Source of the DNA: DATFWC01 sp045801465
GTDB lineage: Bacteria; Pseudomonadota; Alphaproteobacteria; Rhizobiales; Xanthobacteraceae
Length of the DNA: 23,589 bases
Reading direction: 5' to 3'
Assembly: GCA_045801465.1 (NCBI GenBank)
Contig: JBJMSU010000216.1
Span: 1-23,589, forward strand
This document shows positions 1 through 7,159 of the stretch, one piece after another (position 1 is the first letter of the stretch; every line of letters starts with the position of its first letter). A model generated the notes under the pieces. The model was not told the origin of the DNA, made no database searches, and was given only the letters and a program-made list of their open reading frames with translations. A program made the translations under genes and the position numbers.

Positions 1-134
1 CCCGGGTGGGGTTCCATGGCCGATCGATCAAGTTCGCCTGCATCTCATTCGTGACAACGACGTAACGCGCTTCGTCGCTATGACCCCCACCCGGTCGGCC
101 TTCGGCCGACCACCCTCCCCTTGCAGGGGAGGGA
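1..134. repeat. Possible collapsed copy of the DUF559 repeat element (inverted repeat pair, no gene)
   Basis: Positions 2-11 match the inner 10 nt of the 50-nt repeat that precedes the DUF559 gene at 5721-5770. The next bases (ttccatggcc) also resemble the start of that gene. Positions 85-134 are a complete copy in the opposite orientation. Only 73 nt lie between them, against 336 nt in the intact element. I read this as a deletion relic or a non-autonomous pair. The interior shows only weak, possibly chance, likeness to the DUF559 gene ends (a shared acgcgcttc before the right repeat). The left copy is cut by the window edge, so its full extent is unknown. No gene was found in 1-176. Confidence 0.55.
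85..134 (-). repeat. 50-nt double-hairpin repeat, copy 1
   Basis: This copy contains two stem-loops: GTCGGCC-ttc-GGCCGAC and CCCTCCCC-ttgca-GGGGAGGG. Its reverse complement aligns without gaps to the repeat at 5721-5770, with 45 of 50 positions identical. It lies 42 nt beyond the stop codon of the phosphopantetheinyl transferase gene, so it could also act as a transcript 3'-end structure. Confidence 0.85.
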
Positions 135-176
135 TGGAACAAGCTGCGCCGCCCGTATCTTCAATGCCGGGCCCGA

Positions 177-929
177 TCATTCGATGAACTCACCAAGGGG
201 GACGACCCAGCGCTGCCGCACATCCAAGTCCTTCACCCCGGCCACGGCAATCGCCAGCCGATGATCGGCGGTCGGCGCGTATTGGCGAAACTGCCAGCGG
301 TCGGAATCGTCGGGACAGCGCTCGGTGAAGTGCACGCGCGGTGACGCTCCGGCGAGATCGAACCAAAATCCGTCGAGCGCAAGCGAGAGGCCCATTCCGC
401 GCGCCTTGATGTAAGCCTCCTTCAGCGTCCAATAGGCGAAAAATATCTCGCGCTGCATCTGCGGAGCACTTTGCAAGAAGCTCGACAGCTCGACCGGCGA
501 AAAAACGCGGGCCGCCAAGTCGGCAAGCTCAGACTCACGTCTGATATTCTCCACGTCGATGCCGATCGCGCGCGCCTTGGCGACGGCGCAGACGACGAGC
601 CCGCCCGTATGCGACAGGTTGAATCGAACGTGGCGAAACTGCCTCGGCTCGGTAACGTGTGGGCGGCCGTAGCGGTTCGCCGCAAACTGCCATGACTGCG
701 GCGGCACGTCGAAGTAGCGCGACAGCGTCGTGCGGATCAGGGCCCGCGCCACGAGATGTTGCAGCTGAGCGTGCGCAACGAGGAACCTGCGCCACCGGGC
801 GTGTTCGCTCTCGCTCATGAGCTGTTCATAGCGGCGCAGCAGGTCGTCGCCGATGCCGGACAGACGCGTGAGCCAGATGTCCACTTGCCCCTGTTCGAGG
901 CGCAGCAGTGTGGCTTCATCGAGCGACAT
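177..929 (-). CDS. Sfp-type 4'-phosphopantetheinyl transferase
   Basis: Predicted to move the phosphopantetheine arm of CoA to a serine of a carrier protein (ACP or PCP). The 250-residue protein has the usual Sfp/Gsp length and motifs: FNLSHT at about 103-108, GIDVE with the Mg-binding D125 and E127, and WTLKEAYIKA at about 167-176 with the third acidic ligand E171. The start at 929 was chosen because the alignable protein begins there; the reading frame extends to 1100, but that part overlaps the decarboxylase gene and has low-complexity composition. It lies 31 nt downstream of the UbiD-like gene on the same strand, so the two are probably co-transcribed. No carrier protein or synthase gene lies nearby, so its partner is unknown. 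Family assignment is firm; the biological target is not. Confidence 0.92.
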   Translation of the reverse strand: MSLDEATLLRLEQGQVDIWLTRLSGIGDDLLRRYEQLMSESEHARWRRFLVAHAQLQHLVARALIRTTLSRYFDVPPQSWQFAANRYGRPHVTEPRQFRHVRFNLSHTGGLVVCAVAKARAIGIDVENIRRESELADLAARVFSPVELSSFLQSAPQMQREIFFAYWTLKEAYIKARGMGLSLALDGFWFDLAGASPRVHFTERCPDDSDRWQFRQYAPTADHRLAIAVAGVKDLDVRQRWVVPLGEFIE

Positions 930-960
930 CACAGACACGTGTTTTGAGAAATTCCCTCGT

Positions 961-2448
961 TCACGCCTGTGGCGGCTTGCCGCCGTCGAGCAGCCAGCCG
1001 AACTTCTCGCGCGCCTTGCGCGCGGTCGCCGGGCTGGGCGTGTTGGACGGCGGGAACTTGTCGCGCCAGTGAAAGGGCTTGCAGGCATCGATGACGGCAA
1101 CCGAATGCGTCATGTCGCCGGCCGCGCGCCGGTCCGGCGGCAGCCGCGGGTCGGCCGGCGAATCCCACGAGCCCTCGATGAAGTGGATGGACTCCTTCGG
1201 ATCGGTGCGGGTCAGCATCGCCCACAGCAGGTGGTCCAGGTTCGTCACGTCGACGTCGTCATCGACCACCACCACGTACTTGGAGGCATAGGCGGAGGCG
1301 CCGCATTGCGCCGCGATGTGACCGGCCTGGATCGCATGCCCGGGATAGCGCTGCTTGATGGCGACGCCGTGGAACATGCGGGCGCCGCCGATCTCGTGGC
1401 ACCACACCTGCTGCACCTCCGGCACGCCGGCATTGGTCATGTTTTGCTTGATGGTCGCCGACCGCATTACGGCGCGGTAGCGCGCCATCTCGTCCGGGCC
1501 GCCGCCCATGGGCGGCACACCGAGCAGGATCGGATCGTTGCGGTGGTAGATGGCCGCGACGTCGAGCACCGGCCATGGCTTGACGCCGCCCGCATAATGG
1601 CCGGTCCATTCGCCGAACGGGCCCTCCATCTGCGTCTTGCCGGGATGCACATAACCTTCGAGCACGATCTCGGCGGCCGCCGGGAAAGGCAGACCGGTCA
1701 CCTTGCCGCGGACCATCTTCACAGGCCGCCCGCGCAAGCCGCCGACGATATCGATCTCGAACACCCCGTACGGCGCTTCGAGGCCGCCGTAGAAAAATGC
1801 GAGCGGATCGCCTCCCAGCACCATCGCGACCGGCATGGGTTCGTCGCGGCGCCAGTATTTCTCGCAATGGAGGGCGCCGTGATGGCCCGACGCCATGACA
1901 ATGCCGACCGTGTTCTTCCCATGCACCTGAGAGCGGTAGGCCCCGGCATTGAGCCAGTTCTCCTCCGGGTCGCGGGTGATACTGTAGGTGCCGGTGCCGA
2001 TGTAACGGCCGCCGTCCTTTTCGTGCCAGATCGGCGCGGGAAACTTCAGCACGTCAACTTCCTCACCCATCATGACGTTCTCGAACACGGGGCCGTCGTC
2101 GACGATCTCGTGCGGGACGATCTTGCGTTCCACCAGATAGGCCTCGCGGAACGCCTCGCTCAGTTCCCATTTGGTGAGATGGTCGGGAAACCCCAACGTC
2201 ATGTTGCGCCGCCTCCCGGCGAACATGTTGATGAGGAGCCGGAACCCGTCGGGCGAGCCCGGAATGCGGTCGAACACGACGCAGGGGCCGTTTTCCGCCT
2301 TGAGCACCGCCTCGGCGGCCAGCCCGATGTCCTCTTCCGTGGTGGCGCCGTGCACCATGCGCACCTCGCCGAGCCGTTCGACATGGGACAGCCATTCGCG
2401 CAGGTCGTCATACGGGATGTGCGCCTTGACGTTGTGCGAGGTCGTCAT
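961..2448 (-). CDS. UbiD-family prenylated-FMN-dependent (de)carboxylase
   Basis: A 495-residue protein of normal UbiD length. Known members use prenylated FMN and metal to decarboxylate, or carboxylate, aromatic or unsaturated acids. Visible landmarks are YRSQ with R172, the EGPFGEWTG block with E275 and E280 (placed like R173, E277 and E282 of Fdc1), and a late DDDVDVTNLDHLLWA segment typical of the family. The ATG at 2448 is preferred over an in-frame ATG at 2481 because AGGA lies 9 nt before it, while the upstream ATG has no ribosome site. It is divergent from the hydrolase/Mo-hydroxylase pair, sharing a 109-nt promoter region, and is followed by the PPTase gene. No UbiX flavin prenyltransferase lies in the window, so the cofactor must be made elsewhere. 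The substrate cannot be deduced; a ubiquinone role is unlikely given the catabolic-looking neighbours. Confidence 0.9.
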   Translation of the reverse strand: MTTSHNVKAHIPYDDLREWLSHVERLGEVRMVHGATTEEDIGLAAEAVLKAENGPCVVFDRIPGSPDGFRLLINMFAGRRRNMTLGFPDHLTKWELSEAFREAYLVERKIVPHEIVDDGPVFENVMMGEEVDVLKFPAPIWHEKDGGRYIGTGTYSITRDPEENWLNAGAYRSQVHGKNTVGIVMASGHHGALHCEKYWRRDEPMPVAMVLGGDPLAFFYGGLEAPYGVFEIDIVGGLRGRPVKMVRGKVTGLPFPAAAEIVLEGYVHPGKTQMEGPFGEWTGHYAGGVKPWPVLDVAAIYHRNDPILLGVPPMGGGPDEMARYRAVMRSATIKQNMTNAGVPEVQQVWCHEIGGARMFHGVAIKQRYPGHAIQAGHIAAQCGASAYASKYVVVVDDDVDVTNLDHLLWAMLTRTDPKESIHFIEGSWDSPADPRLPPDRRAAGDMTHSVAVIDACKPFHWRDKFPPSNTPSPATARKAREKFGWLLDGGKPPQA

Positions 2449-2557
2449 CGCGTTCGGTCCTGTATCCAGGTTCGCCAGCATAGTGGCGCGGACCGCACGG
2501 TTGCGGCAAGTGAGCCGTGGTTGATAAGACTTAAGCCTCGGAAAAGGACATCATTCG
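2449..2557. promoter_or_regulatory. Divergent intergenic region between the UbiD-like gene and the hydrolase gene
   Basis: This 109-nt gap must hold the promoters for both the minus-strand UbiD/PPTase pair and the plus-strand hydrolase/Mo-hydroxylase pair. The plus gene has AAAGGA shortly before its ATG. I see no convincing operator palindrome or -35/-10 pair. Confidence 0.4.
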
Positions 2558-3388
2558 ATGCGGAATCCGGACTGGATCTGGCCGAACGGCAAACGCATTG
2601 CGGTCGTGTTCAATGTCTGCCTGGAGGCGTGGTCCGACGGAAAGGCGCCCGGCATCAGCCCGATGGGCAACCCGCTTCCGCCCGGGGTGCTCGACACGAT
2701 GGCGATCTCGTGGGCCGCTTACGGCGTTAGGCGGGGCATCTATCGTCTGCTCGACGCCTTCAAGCGCCACCGTGCCAAGGCCAGCGTGATGGTCAATGCC
2801 GTCATTGCGGAACGCGCGCCCGAGGCCGTCAAGGCGGTTGCCGAGGACGGCCACGAGGTCCTCTCGCACTCCTATGCGATGGACGTCATTCCGGCGCTCT
2901 TGTCGGACGAGGAGGAGCGCCGCAACATCGAGCGCTGCACGGCGCTCCTGGAAAAGGCCTCGGGCGGCAAGATTCGGGGCTGGCTCAGCCCGCGCGGCAC
3001 CTCGCGGCGCGAGACGCCGCAGCTCCTCGCCGAGGCCGGCTATCGCTGGTACGGTGACGTGTTCGACGACGACCTTCCCTACGTGCTCACCTTCGGCAAT
3101 CACCGGATCGCGGCCATTCCGCTGTCCACCGACGTGAACGATATGCCGTTCATGAAATACGGCAACCCGCCGCAGCTGATGCTCGAAGCCTTCGCGCAGA
3201 ACGTCAAGATTGCGCGCGAGACGGGCGAGCTCACGCTGATCGACGTGACCAGCCACGCGCACATTTTCGGCCATCCGCGCGGGGCCTACTTCTACGAACA
3301 GATCATCGAGCGCGCCATGGCGGCGAGCGATGTCTGGGTCGGCACCCGCGCCGAGATCGCCGATCACCTTCTGGCGCGCAACACTTAA
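2558..3388 (+). CDS. PuuE-like polysaccharide deacetylase-fold hydrolase
   Basis: A 276-residue cytoplasmic protein without signal peptide. The NodB-like fold is indicated by the N-terminal WPNGKRIAVVFNV strand, a GHEVLSHSYAMD block at about 98-109 (metal-binding histidines H99/H104), a SPRGTSRRETPQLL segment at 144-157, YGDVFDDDLPY at about 165-175, and SHAH near 232-235. The last blocks resemble PuuE allantoinases and cyclic imide hydrolases more than true polysaccharide deacetylases, which are usually exported. The first-strand catalytic Asp of classical deacetylases is not obvious (VCLEAW here), as in PuuE-type members. The start has an AAAGGA ribosome site. It ends 17 nt before the molybdenum hydroxylase gene, so the two are an operon. 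I infer hydrolysis of a C-N bond in a cyclic amide; the substrate is unknown. Confidence 0.8.
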   Translation: MRNPDWIWPNGKRIAVVFNVCLEAWSDGKAPGISPMGNPLPPGVLDTMAISWAAYGVRRGIYRLLDAFKRHRAKASVMVNAVIAERAPEAVKAVAEDGHEVLSHSYAMDVIPALLSDEEERRNIERCTALLEKASGGKIRGWLSPRGTSRRETPQLLAEAGYRWYGDVFDDDLPYVLTFGNHRIAAIPLSTDVNDMPFMKYGNPPQLMLEAFAQNVKIARETGELTLIDVTSHAHIFGHPRGAYFYEQIIERAMAASDVWVGTRAEIADHLLARNT

Positions 3389-3405
3389 ACTCAGCGAGGA
3401 TCACC

Positions 3406-5673
3406 ATGCCGCAAGTGGGTCGCACCATTCCCCGAGTGGAAGCGCGTGCCAAGGTGACCGGGCGCGCCGAATACGTGCACAATCTGCGCCTGCCCGGCAT
3501 GCTCTACGGCAAGGTGTTCCGCAGCACGGTGGCGCACGGCCGCATCCGGCGCATCGACGTCAGCGCGGCAGCCGCGCTCGAGGGCGTGCACCGCGTCGTC
3601 ACCGGCGAGGACGTCCGCAAGCTCATCCCCAATCCCTATTACGGCCCCGCCTTCCACGATCAGCCGATCCTGGCGCTCGACAAGGTGCGCCATGTGGGCG
3701 AGCCGGTCGCCGTGGTGCTGGCCGAGGACGTGCATGTGGCCGAACAGGCGGTGCAGCTCATCGAGGCCGACTACGAGGAACTGCCCGCCGTCTTCGACGA
3801 GGTCGAAGCGAAGACCTCCGCGGCGATCGTGCACGATGTGCTCAAGCCTGCCGGCACCTTCGCGGACCTGAAGCATCTCGCCGGCAAGACAGGGACCAAC
3901 GTCGCCCTCGACTATCAGCTGCGCCGCGGCGATGCCGACAAGGCGCTCGGCGAAGCGGATCACGTGTTCGAGCACACCTTCCGCAGCCAGCAGGCGCTGC
4001 ACCTGCCGTTCGAGCCGTTCGTCTCGGTGGCCGAGCCGGGCGACGGCGCCATCACGATCCACACGTCGAACCAGACGCCGTCGTTCGTGCGCCTGGAAAT
4101 CGCCCGCCTGCTCGGGTGGCCGGAAAACAAGGTGCGCGTGAAGGTGCCGCTCCTGGGCGGCGGCTTCGGCGCCAAGGTCTACGTCAAGCTCGAGGCGCTG
4201 GTGACCGCGCTCGCGCTCATCGTGCGGCGGCCGGTGAAGATCGCCCTGACGATGGAAGAGCAGTTCTACATGATCACCAAGCACCCGGCGACGTTCCGCA
4301 TCAAGAGCGGGGTGAGCAGCGACGGCCGCATCACGGCGCGCGAATGCGAGGTGTTCTGGAACGGCGGCGCCTACGCGGATATCGGTCCGCGCGTGTGCCA
4401 GAAGTCGGGCTTCACGGCGCCCGGCCCCTACGACATCGATAACGTCAAGATCGATTCCTACGAGCTCTACACCAATTGCATCCCGGCCGGCGCGTTGCGC
4501 GGTTTCGGCATCCCCCAGCTGGTATGGGCCTACGAGTGCCACACCGACATGATCGCGCGCGCCCTCGGCCTCGATCCCGTCGCGTTCCGCCGCAAGAACA
4601 TCCTGCGCGACGGCCGGCCGCAGGCAACCGGCACGATCATGCGCGACGCGCCGATCGAGGAGGTGCTCGACGCGATCGCCACGGAGATGAACTGGAACGC
4701 GCCGTTCGAGCGCGGCGACGGCGTCGTCCGCCGCGGCCGCGGCGTCGCGGTCGGCTTCAAGGCGTCGATCTCGCCGACCACCTCGGTCGCTATCGTCAAC
4801 ATCAGCGCCGACGGCAGCGTCACGCTCTACTCGAACACGACCGACATGGGGCAGGGCTCCGACACCGCGATGGCGCAGATTGCCGCCGAGGCCCTCGACA
4901 TCGAGGCCGAGAAGGTGAAGGTCGTGCATCCCGACACCGACGTCACCCCGTTCGACATGGGCACGCTGGGCTCGCGCTCGACCTTCCATATGGGCAATGC
5001 GGTCCGGCTTGCGGCCGCAGATGCGCGCGCGAAGCTGCAGGCGCTCGCCACCGAGGCCGGCCTCCCTTCGGGCACCAACTATCCGCCGGCGGAAATCTTC
5101 GTGAAGCGCTACGGCATGCAGGCCGGCAACGTGATCGGCACCGGCACCTATATTCCGACCTATCAGTCGCCCGACAAGGGCACCGGCCTCTCCGAGAACG
5201 TGACGCCGTTCTGGATGATCGGCGGGGCCGGCGCCGAGGTCGAGGTCGATACCGAGACCGGCCACGTGCGCATCACGCGGCTCATCAACGTGGCGGAGTG
5301 CGGCACGCCGATCAACCCGAAGATCGCCGCCACCCAGCTCTCGGGCGGCGCCATCATGGCGCTCGGCTTCACGCTGTTCGAGAACATGGAGATGGACGGC
5401 GGGCAGGTCACCAACGCCTCGCTCGCCGACTACAAGATCCCCGGCGTGCACGATATTCCGCCGATGCAGAACACGCTGATCGCCGCGCGGCACGAGAGCG
5501 GGCCGTTCGGCGCCAAGGGCCTCGGCGAATCCGGCACGTTCGGCGTTTCGCCGGCGGTCGCCAATGCGATCGACGACGCGGTCGGCGTGCGGCTGACCGA
5601 TCTCCCGCTCACGCCGGAGAAGGTTTTGCGCGCCTTACGCGCCAAGCAGAACCGCCCGCTCGCCGCCGAGTGA
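3406..5673 (+). CDS. Molybdenum hydroxylase large subunit (xanthine oxidase family), not CO dehydrogenase
   Basis: A 755-residue Mo-binding subunit of the xanthine dehydrogenase/CoxL superfamily. Landmarks are GGGFGAK at 251-257, GALRGFGIPQ at 362-371, a GQG block (TTDMGQGSDTAM), and the C-terminal GAKGLGESGTFG with catalytic Glu708. The active-site loop is GALRGFG, like 4-hydroxybenzoyl-CoA reductase or heteroaromatic hydroxylases, and lacks the AYRCSFR of form I CO dehydrogenase, so it should not be called coxL. The ATG is preceded by GAGGA. Such enzymes need [2Fe-2S] and usually FAD subunits. Neither lies next to it: the next gene downstream is the DUF559 element and then an opposite-strand dehydrogenase. 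The partner subunits are either elsewhere or lost. Probable role: hydroxylation of an N-heterocyclic or aromatic substrate. Confidence 0.9.
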   Translation: MPQVGRTIPRVEARAKVTGRAEYVHNLRLPGMLYGKVFRSTVAHGRIRRIDVSAAAALEGVHRVVTGEDVRKLIPNPYYGPAFHDQPILALDKVRHVGEPVAVVLAEDVHVAEQAVQLIEADYEELPAVFDEVEAKTSAAIVHDVLKPAGTFADLKHLAGKTGTNVALDYQLRRGDADKALGEADHVFEHTFRSQQALHLPFEPFVSVAEPGDGAITIHTSNQTPSFVRLEIARLLGWPENKVRVKVPLLGGGFGAKVYVKLEALVTALALIVRRPVKIALTMEEQFYMITKHPATFRIKSGVSSDGRITARECEVFWNGGAYADIGPRVCQKSGFTAPGPYDIDNVKIDSYELYTNCIPAGALRGFGIPQLVWAYECHTDMIARALGLDPVAFRRKNILRDGRPQATGTIMRDAPIEEVLDAIATEMNWNAPFERGDGVVRRGRGVAVGFKASISPTTSVAIVNISADGSVTLYSNTTDMGQGSDTAMAQIAAEALDIEAEKVKVVHPDTDVTPFDMGTLGSRSTFHMGNAVRLAAADARAKLQALATEAGLPSGTNYPPAEIFVKRYGMQAGNVIGTGTYIPTYQSPDKGTGLSENVTPFWMIGGAGAEVEVDTETGHVRITRLINVAECGTPINPKIAATQLSGGAIMALGFTLFENMEMDGGQVTNASLADYKIPGVHDIPPMQNTLIAARHESGPFGAKGLGESGTFGVSPAVANAIDDAVGVRLTDLPLTPEKVLRALRAKQNRPLAAE

Positions 5674-5720
5674 ATAGTCCCCATGCGAACCTGATGGAGA
5701 GGCGAACGCGCGAGAGAAAA

Positions 5721-5770
5721 TCCCTCCCCCGAAGGGGAAGGGTGGTCGGCCGAAGGCTGACCGGGTGGGG
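5721..5770 (+). repeat. 50-nt double-hairpin repeat, copy 2 (left end of the DUF559 element)
   Basis: Two stem-loops are seen: CCCTCCCC-cgaa-GGGGaAGGG (one bulge) and GTCGGCC-gaa-GGCTGAC (one G-U pair), followed by ccgggtgggg. It starts 47 nt after the stop of the Mo-hydroxylase gene and ends 3 nt before the ATG of the DUF559 gene, so it covers the place where that gene's promoter or ribosome site would be. Confidence 0.88.
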
Positions 5771-5773
5771 TCC

Positions 5774-6244
5774 ATGGCCAACGAAATCGCACGCAGTCTT
5801 CGCAAAAGAATGACCCCGCAGGAGGTGAAGCTTTGGGTTCACCTCCGATCGTGGAAGAAGCGCGGATTCCATTTTCGCCGCCAGGCACCACGCGATGATT
5901 TCATCATCGATTTCGTATGTCTTAAGCACCGCCTCATCGTCGAGCTTGACGGCGGCCAGCACAACTTCGATGCACACGCCCGCCGCGACGCGAAACGCGA
6001 CGATCATTTTGCTCGCCAGGGCTTCAGGGTTTTGCGTTTTTGGAATAACGAAGTTGATCGAAATCTCGATGGTGTGCTGACGCTGATTGATGACGCGCTT
6101 CACAATCCCCACCCGGCCTCGCTTCGCTCGGCCACCCTCCCCCTTCGGGGGAGGGATGAAGAAGCGCGCTGTGCGAATGTGAGGAGAAAGATGGCTAGTA
6201 CGAGATCACCATGCCGCCGTCGACGACGAGGACATGGCCGGTGA
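5774..6244 (+). CDS. DUF559 domain protein, Vsr-like PD-(D/E)XK endonuclease
   Basis: A 156-residue protein with the complete DUF559 core: an N-terminal helix region ending RRQAP at about 35-39, IIDF with D46, VELDGGQH at 56-63 with E57, D59 and H63, a conserved D/R-rich helix, and RVLRFWNNEV at 85-94. The family is related to Vsr mismatch endonucleases and other PD-(D/E)XK nucleases; cellular function is not established. The ATG at 5774 lies just inside the left repeat; an in-frame GTG at 5765 is inside the repeat and less likely. No clear ribosome site exists. The last 46 or so residues are encoded by the right repeat and flanking DNA (for example PHPASLRSATLPLRGRDE) and are probably not part of the fold. 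The stop lies 50 nt inside the 3' end of the convergent SDR gene. Confidence 0.82.
   Translation: MANEIARSLRKRMTPQEVKLWVHLRSWKKRGFHFRRQAPRDDFIIDFVCLKHRLIVELDGGQHNFDAHARRDAKRDDHFARQGFRVLRFWNNEVDRNLDGVLTLIDDALHNPHPASLRSATLPLRGRDEEARCANVRRKMASTRSPCRRRRRGHGR
6107..6156 (-). repeat. 50-nt double-hairpin repeat, copy 3 (right end of the DUF559 element)
   Basis: The outer hairpin is a perfect CCCTCCCCC-ttc-GGGGGAGGG. The inner one is weaker, with two central mismatches. It is inverted relative to copy 2 and in the same orientation as copy 1. It lies 38 nt beyond the stop codon of the SDR gene and inside the reading frame of the DUF559 gene. Confidence 0.87.
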
Positions 6245-6989
6245 CGAACGAGGCGGCCGGCGAGGCGAGAAACACGGCGGCGCCGGCGATCTCCTCGGGT
6301 TTCGCCCAGCGGCCGAGCGCCGTGCGGCCTTTCAGCCAGCGCGCGACCGCTTCGTCGGCGACCAGCGCGGCGTTCGCCGGCGTGGCGAAGAAGCCCGGCG
6401 CGATGGCGTTGACGTTGATGCCGGAAGGCCCGAGCTCGGTGGCGAGCGCGCGCGTCAGCGCCTCGAGGCCGCCCTTCGCGGCCGTGTAGATGGCGTCCCC
6501 AGGGTGGGCGATCGGACCAGCCACAGAGGTTATGTTGATGATCCGGCCCTCGCGGCGCGGGATCATCAGTCGCGCGGCTTCGCGCGCGAGGTGGAACGGG
6601 GCGACGAGATCCGCCTCGATGAGCCGGCGCAGGTCGGCGAGATCGAAGGCGAAGAGATCGCGGCGGTCGCGCAGGGCGGCGTTGTTGACGAGAATGTCGA
6701 GCCGGCCGTAGCGCGCCTGAATTTCTGCGACGCCGGCGCTCGCCGCTGCCGGGTCGGCGGCGTCGAACACGCCGGCGCTGGCGCTGCCGCCGTCCTCAAC
6801 CAGGCGCTTCGCCGCGCTCTGCGTCGCCTCCGCGCTGCGTCCGTTGATGACCACGTGCGCGCCGGCCACCGCGAGGCCTCTGGCGATTTCGAATCCAAGT
6901 CCGCGGCCGCCGCCGGTCACCAGCGCCACGCGTCCATCAAGTCGGAACATCGCTTGCTCGCTTTGCATCCCATCATCGTACCGGCGCAT
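6195..6989 (-). CDS. Short-chain dehydrogenase/reductase (classical SDR)
   Basis: An NAD(P)-dependent oxidoreductase of classical SDR type. Visible motifs are TGGGRGLG (cofactor loop), NNAA, the active-site ITSVAG serine strand with YTAAK, and PGFFATP followed by a C-terminal VTGHVLVVDGG. The length of about 264 residues is typical. The chosen ATG at 6989 has AGGTGA 8 nt upstream. Alternatives are a GTG at 7001 and ATGs at 6968 and 6950, the last giving the usual MFRLDGRVALVTGG beginning. It converges on the DUF559 gene and overlaps its tail. The substrate is unknown; it could serve the same catabolic pathway as the Mo-hydroxylase, but nothing in the sequence proves that. Confidence 0.9.
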   Translation of the reverse strand: MRRYDDGMQSEQAMFRLDGRVALVTGGGRGLGFEIARGLAVAGAHVVINGRSAEATQSAAKRLVEDGGSASAGVFDAADPAAASAGVAEIQARYGRLDILVNNAALRDRRDLFAFDLADLRRLIEADLVAPFHLAREAARLMIPRREGRIINITSVAGPIAHPGDAIYTAAKGGLEALTRALATELGPSGINVNAIAPGFFATPANAALVADEAVARWLKGRTALGRWAKPEEIAGAAVFLASPAASFVTGHVLVVDGGMVISY

Positions 6990-7159
6990 GGGCGTTTTCA
7001 CCTATGCAAAATTCACGGCTCAGCGGCAGGCGCAGGCCCAGACGTAGCTGCGCGCATCCGGGCTCCAAGTGGCGGGGCGCGACACCAATTCGTGCCTGCC
7101 CGTGGCATCATCTGACGATCATCTGAACCCGTTGGGCGTTTCGGCGTTATCTCGCCACC

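Larger units (their letters stand above)
5721..6156 (+). mobile_element. DUF559 endonuclease element with 50-nt terminal inverted repeats
   Basis: The element consists of a left repeat (5721-5770), a DUF559 gene whose ATG lies 3 nt inside the left repeat, and an inverted right repeat (6107-6156). The two repeats align over 50 nt without gaps, with 42 identities; both outer edges read tccctccccc toward the gene. No target-site duplication could be seen in the immediate flanks. The element sits between two convergent genes, 47 nt after one stop codon and 38 nt after the other. Treating it as a mobile unit is an inference from the symmetric ends, the tight fit of the gene and the extra copies at 1-134. 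I do not know of experimental evidence for movement. Confidence 0.6.

Noticed and set aside
853..2730. 625-codon open frame antisense to the UbiD-like gene
   Set aside because: Shadow frame with low-complexity His/Arg/Asp composition that crosses three real genes.
3391..5493. 700-codon open frame antisense to the Mo hydroxylase gene
   Set aside because: It mirrors the codon structure of the real gene, is rich in Arg/His/Val/Asp as expected of high-GC shadow frames, and has no recognisable domain.
3406..5673. Naming this Mo hydroxylase subunit coxL
   Set aside because: The AYRCSFR loop is missing (GALRGFG instead), and the true form I coxL is at 19402-21822.
5700..6170. Classical insertion sequence around the DUF559 gene
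   Set aside because: No transposase domain and no target-site duplication were visible, so it is reported as a repeat-framed nuclease element instead.
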